5,065 nucleotides of DNA, taken from Methanomassiliicoccales archaeon (GTDB lineage Archaea; Thermoplasmatota; Thermoplasmata; Methanomassiliicoccales; JACIVX01). The DNA is taken from assembly GCA_024464195.1 (NCBI GenBank), contig JANHAK010000108.1, forward strand, positions 1 to 5,065, read 5' to 3'. The notes under the pieces are model-generated. The model was not told the DNA's origin. It worked only from the letters and a program-made list of their open reading frames with translations, and did no database searches. This document shows positions 1-5,065 of the stretch, one piece after another. Position numbers and translations under genes: made by a program. The first letter of the stretch is position 1. The number at the start of each line of letters is the position of its first letter.

Positions 1-669
1 ATCGAAAGAATCGATGAATTACTCGCACTTGTCAAACTCGAAGATGCCGCGGACAGACTCGTTAAAACCTACTCAGGAGGAATGAGAAAGCGCCTTGAGC
101 TTGCTGAAGGACTCATTCACCAGCCATCCGTTCTCTTCCTTGATGAGCCGACACTAGGCCTAGATGTCCAAACGAGGGCGGCAATATGGGATCACATTCG
201 TGATCTGAAAAGGAAACACAATATGACGATTTTTATGACGACACACTACCTCGAAGAGGCTGATTCTCTCTGCGATCGTATCGCAATCATCGATCATGGA
301 CGAATCATGGCACTGGATTCTCCTGAAACGCTGAAACGCTCGATTGGAGGAGATGTTGTCCAGATCAAGGTTGAAAGCGGTTCCGATTTGACAAATCTGA
401 TCCAGAATGTCGCAGGTGTAGTGAGCGTAAAGAAAGAAGGAGACGAGTATAGAATTAAGGCTGTAAATGGTGAGAAAATCATACCCTCACTCCTCAAAGT
501 GATTGTTGATCATGGAGTAACCGTTGAAAGCGTGCACCTCGAGCGACCAAATCTCGACCAGGTATTTCTTGAATACACTGGAAGGTCGCTAAGGGATGCC
601 GAACAAGCTGGGTCGATGGATAAATTTCAGCGAAGAGCCGCAGCTCTTCAGGCAAGGAGGCGAAGGTAA
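1..669 (+). CDS. ABC transporter ATP-binding protein, DrrA type (5' partial)
   Basis: This is the ATPase subunit of an ABC-2 exporter, which hydrolyses ATP on the cytoplasmic face to drive the permease encoded next. The frame is open from base 1, so the start and the Walker A and Q-loop region lie outside the window; 222 residues are visible. In visible numbering these include the ABC signature YSGGM (24-28), Walker B VLFLDE (44-49, catalytic Glu 49), the D-loop LGLD (52-55) and the H-loop TTH (His 82) followed by YLEEAD. The C-terminal part (about 115-200) has the extra domain typical of DrrA-like exporters, ending in LDQVFLEYTG, and then a basic tail with four arginines. An in-frame ATG at 82 lies inside the signature motif and cannot be the true start. 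The stop codon touches the permease ATG, so the two genes form one operon. The family assignment is firm. The substrate is unknown; the family exports drugs, lipids or other hydrophobic compounds. Confidence 0.95.
   Translation: MERIDELLALVKLEDAADRLVKTYSGGMRKRLELAEGLIHQPSVLFLDEPTLGLDVQTRAAIWDHIRDLKRKHNMTIFMTTHYLEEADSLCDRIAIIDHGRIMALDSPETLKRSIGGDVVQIKVESGSDLTNLIQNVAGVVSVKKEGDEYRIKAVNGEKIIPSLLKVIVDHGVTVESVHLERPNLDQVFLEYTGRSLRDAEQAGSMDKFQRRAAALQARRRR
654..660 (+). promoter_or_regulatory. Ribosome binding site of the ABC-2 permease
   Basis: AAGGAGG lies nine bases before the ATG at 670, inside the last codons of the ATPase gene. It is a near-perfect match to the 16S anti-Shine-Dalgarno sequence. 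It supports both the chosen permease start and co-translation of the two exporter subunits. Confidence 0.8.
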
Positions 670-1533
670 ATGAAAGGTGCAAATGTAGTCAGGCAGACCT
701 GGACGCTGATGATCCGCGAGTTAAAACACTGGTATCGTGTCAAAATTCAGATTTTCATGGCCCTTATACAACCTATCGTTTGGTTGGGACTTTTTGGGCA
801 GGCATTCCAGCTCAACAAGTTGATTCCAACAGGCGATCAACTACCAGGATCATTACCGCAGTTTAATTTTTCATTAATGTTTGCTGGCGCACCAGACTAT
901 TTCTCTTACATGGCTGCGGGAATGCTCGCCGTGATCGTTTTGTTCACTTGCATGTTCGGTGGGATGTCGATCGTCTGGGATAGAAGGTTTGGATTCCTCA
1001 ATAAGCTGCGCGCATCCCCGATCCCACGAGGGGTAATTCCAGTTTCAAGAATTGGAGCTACGGTCATTCGTGCTATGATTCAGATGCTGATTGTCTTTGT
1101 CATCGCACTCCTCTTCGCGTACGTGCCAGGACTCACTGGTCTAACTCTCAATCCTGCCTTCAATGCGCTCGATTTTGTTGGGTTGTTTCTCGCCATGTTG
1201 CTTCTTGCAATTGCATTTGCATCGCTATTCACAACAATTGCGCTGGCCATTGAAAACCAGGAAACTCTCTTCGGCGTAATTAACCTATTAAACCTACCGA
1301 TCATGTTCGCATCTGCGGCCCTATTCCCAACAACACTCATGCCAGATTGGTTGAAAACTGTAGCCAACTACAACCCGCTGACGCTTGCCGTTGATGCAGC
1401 AAGAATATTCATATTCCACAATCCGAACCCGATCTATAACCTCTGGATTGACCTTGGAGGACTTGCGCTGTTTGCATTCGCACTACTAGCCCTCAGCGTA
1501 GTGCTCTCGAAAAAGCTCATGGGAGCAAAGTAA
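670..1533 (+). CDS. ABC-2 type transporter permease (DrrB-like)
   Basis: This is the membrane subunit of the exporter, pairing with the ATPase encoded immediately upstream. At 287 residues it is close to full length for the ABC-2 family. Six hydrophobic segments are visible at about 27-46, 79-102, 129-152, 168-193, 200-222 and 256-280. After the second segment, a cytoplasmic stretch WDRRFGFLNKLRASPIPR (103-120) matches the conserved ABC-2 coupling region (the family usually has a DR-x-G-x-L-E/N-x-L-x-x-T/S-P pattern). Near the C-terminus, NYNPLTLAVDAAR (233-245) is the conserved motif before the last helix in DrrB-like permeases. The start at 670 follows the ATPase stop without a gap and has a strong ribosome site. 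The family is clear, but the substrate cannot be told from sequence. Confidence 0.94.
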   Translation: MKGANVVRQTWTLMIRELKHWYRVKIQIFMALIQPIVWLGLFGQAFQLNKLIPTGDQLPGSLPQFNFSLMFAGAPDYFSYMAAGMLAVIVLFTCMFGGMSIVWDRRFGFLNKLRASPIPRGVIPVSRIGATVIRAMIQMLIVFVIALLFAYVPGLTGLTLNPAFNALDFVGLFLAMLLLAIAFASLFTTIALAIENQETLFGVINLLNLPIMFASAALFPTTLMPDWLKTVANYNPLTLAVDAARIFIFHNPNPIYNLWIDLGGLALFAFALLALSVVLSKKLMGAK

Positions 1534-1541
1534 GTGCTAAA

Positions 1542-1558
1542 TTTTTCTTCCCTTTTTT
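1542..1558 (+). terminator. Poly-T terminator after the exporter operon
   Basis: Two T runs (five at 1542-1546, six at 1553-1558) in a pyrimidine-rich stretch begin nine bases after the permease stop codon. There is no strong preceding hairpin. Archaeal RNA polymerase terminates at such oligo-T tracts on the coding strand, so this is the likely end of the exporter transcript. A further run of seven T at 1661-1667 could act as a backup. Confidence 0.5.
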
Positions 1559-1708
1559 ATTGAATTTTAACTTATTTGGATTCGCTGTTAATCCATTGAT
1601 CTATTTAGCTGCATATATCATCGGAGATCAATCAGTTTTGAACCATCTTCTTGACCTCGATTTTTTTCCAAACTTCAATTTCAATACGCCATTAGAGATT
1701 GTATGATA

Positions 1709-1716
1709 ACTTTTAT
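1709..1716 (+). promoter_or_regulatory. Possible TATA box of the ACT-domain gene
   Basis: ACTTTTAT lies about 40 bases before the ATG at 1753. If used as an archaeal TATA box, transcription would begin near 1737-1741 and leave a very short leader, in keeping with the lack of a clear ribosome site. The match to consensus is weak. A second candidate, CATATATC at 1612-1619, lies further upstream. Confidence 0.2.
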
Positions 1717-1752
1717 CAGGGGAGATCATATTGGGGGCACTCGGGCTTAGGA

Positions 1753-2688
1753 ATGAAACTTTGGGACTTTGCAAGACTCAAGGGGTCAAGAATCAAAATC
1801 AGTGAAAAAATTGGAAAACCACTCGGACTTGTTGATGGGAGCCAGGTCTTTAGCTCAATGTTTCGCTACGATTACAACGGCAGAACGAGCTACGAAATCG
1901 TCCTTTCAACATTCGGTCCAGAGAACTACAGGGAGATCTGTGATGCCACATTTTATATGTTGGACGTTCCTGGCGCATGTGCACAGATTGCAAAATTCCT
2001 TGGCGACAGGAATATCGACATTCTTAACTCCGTTTCACTCAGTGTGATTTCAAACGTCTGCATGATGTGGAAGATGCTTGTCGATTTGAGTTATTACGGC
2101 AATTATGAGACACTTCGAGAAGAGTTTGCAAGATTGAAACAAGAGCGGTCATCTCTTGTGGACAAAGTGGAAGCGATGGAAATTAGACCTTCACACATCA
2201 GCGATCGTTACACAAAGGGGGTTGTCCCCCCAGGGAGTTCAATAAGAACGAAAACGACAAGAAAGATTCACAGGACGCCATCGATCATTAGGAACGGGGA
2301 GTTCGAGATTCCGCCCGAATACCTCGAGACGATCGAGGGAATTGCCGACGGGCAGATCGTCATGATGGTCGGCGATACGGATGCTTGGATTCTGTCATTA
2401 ACTTTTCTCGACCCGCGTACTGAACTCGTGGAAATCGATTTTGTGATACCAGACAAACCGGGCGCAATTTACGAGATCACAAGAATTCTAGCAAATTTCA
2501 ACATTAACCTCGTTTCAGTGTACACAAAGGTCCTCGTTTATTACGATACGATGACGCTTGAGCTTGTTGGTGATATCACAAACTCGAATATTCAACTTGA
2601 GGATCTGAAAAAAATAATCAAGGAAAAAGTTTCGAAACTCAAAGGCAAATATGAACTCATAAGGGTTGAAAAAATCGAAATCCCATAA
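1753..2688 (+). CDS. Duplicated AbrB-like/ACT-domain protein, probable ligand-sensing regulator
   Basis: I do not recognise a named gene. The 311-residue product contains two similar halves. The first has an AbrB-like segment, RIKISEKIGKPLGLVDG (13-29), and then an ACT core with DVPGA (71-75) and NIDI (87-90). The second has FEIPPEYLETIEGIADGQ (184-201) and an ACT core with DKPGA (234-238) and NINL (250-253). ACT domains usually bind amino acids or other small ligands at subunit interfaces. A charged helical stretch (about 115-142, possible coiled coil) and a basic linker (about 150-175, TKTTRKIHR) join the halves, and the linker might contact nucleic acid. The protein is soluble, with no signal peptide or membrane segment. 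The ATG at 1753 is chosen because homology-like sequence starts soon after it. An in-frame TTG at 1699 would add 18 residues without a clear domain. No good ribosome site precedes either start. The ACT call is strong; the AbrB-like part and the regulatory role are inferred. Confidence 0.85.
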   Translation: MKLWDFARLKGSRIKISEKIGKPLGLVDGSQVFSSMFRYDYNGRTSYEIVLSTFGPENYREICDATFYMLDVPGACAQIAKFLGDRNIDILNSVSLSVISNVCMMWKMLVDLSYYGNYETLREEFARLKQERSSLVDKVEAMEIRPSHISDRYTKGVVPPGSSIRTKTTRKIHRTPSIIRNGEFEIPPEYLETIEGIADGQIVMMVGDTDAWILSLTFLDPRTELVEIDFVIPDKPGAIYEITRILANFNINLVSVYTKVLVYYDTMTLELVGDITNSNIQLEDLKKIIKEKVSKLKGKYELIRVEKIEIP

Positions 2689-2753
2689 GTGGAGAATCAG
2701 TCCCCAAAGCTAATTTTAATGCAATCTTCATTAAATCATTGCGAAAGAGCGCA

Positions 2754-2759
2754 TTTTTT
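2754..2759 (+). terminator. Possible poly-T terminator of the ACT-domain gene
   Basis: A run of six T about 65 bases after the stop codon at 2686-2688 is preceded by a very weak GCG/CGC pairing (2741-2752). It fits an archaeal oligo-T terminator. The evidence is only the T run and its position. Confidence 0.3.
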
Positions 2760-2815
2760 GGCAATGAAAATTGAAGAATCATATCACAATCACCGAAAAA
2801 AAAGTAATCACTTTG

Positions 2816-2843
2816 TGGCATTTGAAATGCCATTGTGACAATG
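2816..2843. repeat. Two adjacent small inverted repeats with TGA centres
   Basis: TGGCATT-TGA-AATGCCA (2816-2832) is a perfect 7-bp inverted repeat with a three-base centre. It runs directly into CATTG-TGA-CAATG (2831-2843), a 5-bp inverted repeat with the same TGA centre; the two share the bases CA. They could be operator half-sites for a dimeric regulator or small RNA hairpins. No T run follows, so a terminator role is unlikely. Confidence 0.5.
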
Positions 2844-2858
2844 ATCGAATAATAACTT

Positions 2859-2882
2859 CGTTAATCATCGAATTCATTAACG
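2859..2882. repeat. Inverted repeat CGTTAAT / ATTAACG upstream of TATA-like repeats
   Basis: CGTTAAT (2859-2865) and ATTAACG (2876-2882) are perfect 7-bp reverse complements separated by ten bases. The right arm runs into the first unit of the 22-bp tandem repeat. Placed just before TATA-like sequences, it is a reasonable operator candidate. It is AT-rich, so chance is not excluded. Confidence 0.45.
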
Positions 2883-2924
2883 ATGGTATAAAACTAAATA
2901 TACGATGATATAAAACTAAATATG
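2881..2924. repeat. 22-bp tandem direct repeat with TATA-like core
   Basis: Two back-to-back units, 2881-2902 and 2903-2924, match at 20 of 22 positions, differing at unit positions 6 (G/A) and 22 (A/G). Each starts CGATG and contains TATAAAACTAAATAT. The 22-bp period is about two helical turns, so both copies face the same side of the DNA. This suits tandem promoter elements or paired binding sites. Read on the minus strand, the core gives TTTTATA, so the direction of any promoter is not settled. Confidence 0.7.
2909..2918 (+). promoter_or_regulatory. Candidate TATA box in the cooS upstream region
   Basis: ATATAAAACT in the second copy of the 22-bp repeat is the best TATA-like element upstream of the cooS side of the window. 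A start site about 25 bases downstream (near 2940) would give cooS a leader of more than 500 bases, or would serve an open frame beginning near 2981. Support is composition and position only. Confidence 0.25.
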
Positions 2925-2980
2925 CGTAAGTAATTTCGCCTCTAAAATGGTAGCTATAGAATCAATTTCAACACAAACCA

Positions 2981-3478
2981 GTGACAATGGTTAGTAAGAA
3001 ATCAAATGAAGAAAAGGTCGCGGGTGCCCCTCTGACGACCGAAAAAATGGAAAGAAATCAATGTGTTCGCACGCGCTTGCATCAAACAAATTCATTTCGA
3101 CAGACGTCGAGAAATCCGGAAAGTCGAAAGATTGTCGGTCAAAAAAAAAGGACAACGAGCTCAAAAGTGAATGGGATGATGATGGCAAGAAACGAGGATG
3201 AATATCCACATTTGAGTCGCCAAAACCAGTTATGTGGAGTAAAGATAGATAAAATCATCCGCCTGTCATCATCTTTACAAGAATTCTTGAGGAAATTGAT
3301 TGTTCGATGGGGAAAAGGAAAATCAAAAGCTCATGACCATTTTGCCGATCCATTATTCATGTCAATGAGCCAAATTTCCTATTTCTCTGGCAAAATTGAA
3401 TGGAACTATGTCAATGAATTGAGTGTAATCCGTATAATGGATAAAGGGAGGACAGGAGGATATAAGAATGGAAGCTAA
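2981..3478 (+). CDS. Questionable 165-residue hypothetical protein
   Basis: An open frame runs from a GTG at 2981 (or ATG at 2987) and overlaps the first 11 bases of cooS. The product would be basic and polar, rich in Lys, Arg, Ser and Met, with no recognisable domain, signal peptide or membrane segment. Its last residues simply translate the cooS ribosome site. In its favour, the length is unusual for chance at this base composition. Against it, no ribosome site precedes the start, a run of nine A lies inside (3141-3149), the T-poor sequence favours open frames, and G at first codon positions is only about a quarter by my count, less than in the sure genes. It may be non-coding leader or a gene remnant. 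Confidence 0.25.
   Translation: MTMVSKKSNEEKVAGAPLTTEKMERNQCVRTRLHQTNSFRQTSRNPESRKIVGQKKRTTSSKVNGMMMARNEDEYPHLSRQNQLCGVKIDKIIRLSSSLQEFLRKLIVRWGKGKSKAHDHFADPLFMSMSQISYFSGKIEWNYVNELSVIRIMDKGRTGGYKNGS
3061..3201 (+). CDS. Possible 46-residue hydrophilic peptide in an alternative frame
   Basis: This frame, nested in the 165-codon frame but offset, begins ATG TGT TCG and ends TGA at 3199-3201. A weak GGAAAG lies six bases before the start. The product is highly charged, ending in KSEWDDDGKKRG, with two cysteines (residues 2 and 25). By my count about a third of its codons begin with G, more coding-like than the competing frame. No family is recognised. At this size, chance is a strong alternative. 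Confidence 0.15.
   Translation: MCSHALASNKFISTDVEKSGKSKDCRSKKKDNELKSEWDDDGKKRG
3239..3278. repeat. 8-bp inverted repeat in the cooS leader
   Basis: GTAAAGAT (3239-3246) and ATCTTTAC (3271-3278) are perfect reverse complements separated by 24 bases. As RNA they could form a stem upstream of cooS; as DNA they could bind a dimer. The stem is AT-rich and the loop large, so stability would be modest. Confidence 0.35.
3454..3460 (+). promoter_or_regulatory. Ribosome binding site of cooS
   Basis: AGGAGGA lies seven bases before the ATG at 3468, with a second purine-rich GGGAGG at 3446-3451. It fixes the cooS start. In-frame stops at 3420, 3426 and 3435 rule out an earlier ATG start. Confidence 0.85.
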
Positions 3479-5065
3479 GGAAAAGATTTGTGCAACTAAG
3501 ACTTGCGACGCTGGCGCACAACCGATAGTAATCGTCGCCTCAGAAAAAAAAATTGAAACTATCTGGGATCGTTATGAAACCCAGCTGCCGCAATGTGGAT
3601 TTGGTGAACTTGGTATCTGTTGCAGGAATTGTTTGCAAGGCCCCTGCAGAATAGATCCGTTTGGTGCAGAACCTAAAAAAGGAATCTGCGGCGCGAGAGA
3701 TTATACAATCGTTGCGAGAAACATCATCAGGAACATCGCGGGCGGTGCCGCCGCGCACTCGGGTCATGGTAGGCATATTGCTGAAACGATGCTGAAGGCG
3801 CTCGAAGGAAAAGCCCCGGCCTATAAAATCAAAGATGTGCAAAAACTCAAGCGAGTTGCCAAGCGTATAGGCATCGACACCGAAAAAATCGACACCAACG
3901 AACTTGCAAAAGAGGTTCTAATGCAAGCGCTTGAGGATTACTCACGATACGAACGCAAGCCATTGACATTTACAACCACAACGATCACAAAGGCGCGCAC
4001 TAAGCTATTTGAAGAAAAGGGTGTGATGCCCGACAATATTGACCATGCGATTTCCGATGTCATGCACCGCACAACACTTGGTTGCGATGCTGATCCTGTC
4101 CCCATTCTTTTTGGCGGCATCAAATGCGCAATTGCCGACTACAATGGCATGCAGATTTCAACAGATCTATCCGATATTCTTTTTGGCACACCTCGACTCG
4201 TCAGAACCTATGCAAATCTTGGCGCGCTGAAACCAGATGCTGTTAATATCGCCGTTCATGGCCACAATCCGGTCCTTAGTGACATTATCGTTGATGTCGC
4301 GAGGGAAATGGAAAACGAAGCAAAGGCTGCTGGTGCATCGGGAATCAATATCGTCGGAATTTGCTGCACTGGGAACGAAACGCTGATGAGGAAAGGCGTT
4401 TCAATGGTTTCAAATTTCGCTTCGCAGGAGCTCGTGCTTGCAACGGGCGTTGTGGACCTGATGGTCGTAGACTACCAATGCGTCATGCCATCAGTCGCAG
4501 AAATCTGTTCGTGCCTTCACACCGAGATGATTACGACAATGCCAAACGTCCACATTCCATATGCCACACATGTTCAATTCAGAGAGGAGGATGCCGAAAA
4601 AAGCGCAAGATCAATCATCCAGATGGCGATTGAGGCGTTCAAAAAGAGGGATAAGAGTAAGGCGAATGTCCCAGATGTCAAGTATGAAGTCATCGCAGGA
4701 TTCAGTCTTGAACAAATCGAAGAACTCTGTTCAAAACTCAACCCAGACGATCCAATCATGTACGTTGTTGATAATATTAAAAATGGAACGATCAGAGGAA
4801 TCGCTCTGATGGCTGGATGTAACAACCAGAAAGCTGTACAGGATTTCAATCATATCACCATTGCAAAAACACTCATCAAGAACGATATTCTCGTGCTTGC
4901 GACGGGATGTGCCGCTGGCGCATTTGCGAAACAGGGTTTACTTTCCCCAGAGGCCACGGAGAAATACGCTGGAGAAGGGCTCAAGAAATTCCTGAGGGAG
5001 CTCGGGGAAAAGAACGGAGTTAATCTGCCCCCAGTATGGCACATGGGTTCATGCGTTGACAACAC
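3468..5065 (+). CDS. cooS: Ni-Fe carbon monoxide dehydrogenase catalytic subunit (3' partial)
   Basis: This enzyme interconverts CO and CO2 (CO + H2O to CO2 + 2 H+ + 2 e-) as a cytoplasmic homodimer, passing electrons to ferredoxin-like partners. The window holds 532 residues of an expected 630-640. D-cluster cysteines are C43 and C51. B-cluster cysteines are C52, C55, C60 and C74, with the same spacing I recall for Carboxydothermus CODH-II (39/47 and 48/51/56/70). C-cluster ligands can be assigned to H266 (in VHGHNP), C300 (in GICCTGNE, next to C299), C338 (in QCVMP), C451 (GCNNQ), C481 (ATGCAAG) and C529 (GSCVDN). Histidines H97, H100 and H103 match the proposed proton path. The catalytic lysine region lies beyond the window. 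The frame is intact and all metal sites are present, so it should be active. It is the bacterial-type monofunctional CooS family, not the archaeal CdhA type. Whether it works with a ferredoxin, hydrogenase or acetyl-CoA synthase depends on unseen downstream genes. Confidence 0.96.
   Translation, partial: MEAKEKICATKTCDAGAQPIVIVASEKKIETIWDRYETQLPQCGFGELGICCRNCLQGPCRIDPFGAEPKKGICGARDYTIVARNIIRNIAGGAAAHSGHGRHIAETMLKALEGKAPAYKIKDVQKLKRVAKRIGIDTEKIDTNELAKEVLMQALEDYSRYERKPLTFTTTTITKARTKLFEEKGVMPDNIDHAISDVMHRTTLGCDADPVPILFGGIKCAIADYNGMQISTDLSDILFGTPRLVRTYANLGALKPDAVNIAVHGHNPVLSDIIVDVAREMENEAKAAGASGINIVGICCTGNETLMRKGVSMVSNFASQELVLATGVVDLMVVDYQCVMPSVAEICSCLHTEMITTMPNVHIPYATHVQFREEDAEKSARSIIQMAIEAFKKRDKSKANVPDVKYEVIAGFSLEQIEELCSKLNPDDPIMYVVDNIKNGTIRGIALMAGCNNQKAVQDFNHITIAKTLIKNDILVLATGCAAGAFAKQGLLSPEATEKYAGEGLKKFLRELGEKNGVNLPPVWHMGSCVDN

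Larger units (their letters stand above)
2689..3467. other. Long spacer between the ACT-domain gene and cooS
   Basis: No confident gene, tRNA or rRNA is visible in these 779 bases. The first 290 bases are AT-rich and carry inverted repeats and a tandem repeat, as expected of a control region. The stretch from about 2995 to 3200 is purine-rich and T-poor on the + strand, which by itself reduces stop codons and lengthens open frames. The remainder to 3467 is mixed and ends in the cooS ribosome site. It could be a regulatory region with a long 5' leader, a decayed gene, or an unrecognised small gene. Confidence 0.6.

Noticed and set aside
294..682. Two short minus-strand open frames inside the ATPase gene (294-497 and 494-682)
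   Set aside because: They are shadows of a well-supported ABC ATPase on the + strand and have no recognisable domain.
1080..1367. 95-codon minus-strand open frame within the permease
   Set aside because: It lies fully inside the permease helices on the other strand and its product resembles no family.
1769..2047. 92-codon + frame inside the ACT-domain gene
   Set aside because: It overlaps the first AbrB-like/ACT half in another frame and lacks any protein-like pattern.
2831..2843. CATTGTGACAATG as a CRP/FNR/CooA-type operator
   Set aside because: It lacks the two half-sites with a proper 4-6 base gap expected of those regulators; the likeness is limited to a short TGTGA-like string.
3141..3149. 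Frameshift at a run of nine A joining two frames into one broken gene
   Set aside because: The alternative frame ends at 3201 shortly after the run and neither side matches a known family, so there is no evidence of one interrupted gene.
2991..3209. 72-codon minus-strand open frame in the spacer
   Set aside because: Low-complexity Ser/Phe-rich product caused by the purine-rich + strand; no ribosome site or domain.
3433..3438. TATAAT resembling a bacterial -10 box just before cooS
   Set aside because: No TTGACA-like element lies about 17 bases upstream, and a start site here would leave little or no room for the ribosome site at 3454-3460.
2689..3467. tRNA, CRISPR array or insertion sequence in the long spacer
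   Set aside because: I saw no cloverleaf with a TTCGA-like T loop, no regularly spaced repeats beyond the two 22-bp units, and no transposase-like frame or terminal repeats.
4361..4849. Open frames of 82-91 codons on both strands inside cooS
   Set aside because: The cooS frame is unbroken here and carries conserved C-cluster ligands, so these are shadows.

Overview
The window most resembles a piece of an archaeal chromosome of moderate GC content, possibly a Thermoplasmata/Methanomassiliicoccales-type or Archaeoglobi-type lineage. I can infer this but not prove it. Supporting signs are T-rich runs without strong hairpins after genes, TATA-like boxes in AT-rich spacers, AGGAGG ribosome sites, frequent AGA/AGG arginine codons, and a stand-alone ACT-domain protein beside a CooS-type CO dehydrogenase. 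A strictly anaerobic bacterium is not excluded. All confident genes lie on the + strand.

Positions 1-1533 hold a two-gene ABC exporter operon. The first gene is the 3' part of a DrrA-type ATPase whose Walker A half lies before the window. It is followed directly by a six-helix ABC-2 permease with its own AGGAGG site. Poly-T runs just after the permease probably end this operon.

Positions 1753-2688 hold a 311-residue protein that I read as an internal duplication. Each half has an AbrB/SpoVT-like beta-hairpin segment followed by an ACT (amino-acid-binding) domain, and the halves are joined by a helical, basic linker. It is probably a ligand-sensing regulator, but its target is unknown.

Positions 2689-3467 form a long spacer of about 780 bases. 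It has a cluster of small inverted repeats (2816-2882) and a 22-bp tandem repeat with TATA-like cores (2881-2924). Further on come a questionable 165-codon frame, a competing 46-codon frame and an 8-bp inverted repeat (3239-3278). It reads as a long regulatory leader or a decayed gene upstream of the last gene.

Positions 3468-5065 hold the first 532 residues of a Ni-Fe carbon monoxide dehydrogenase catalytic subunit (CooS/AcsA). All D-, B- and C-cluster ligands can be located; the window cuts off about the last 100 residues. Nothing links the exporter functionally to the dehydrogenase. The ACT protein could act on the spacer beside it, but that is a hypothesis only.
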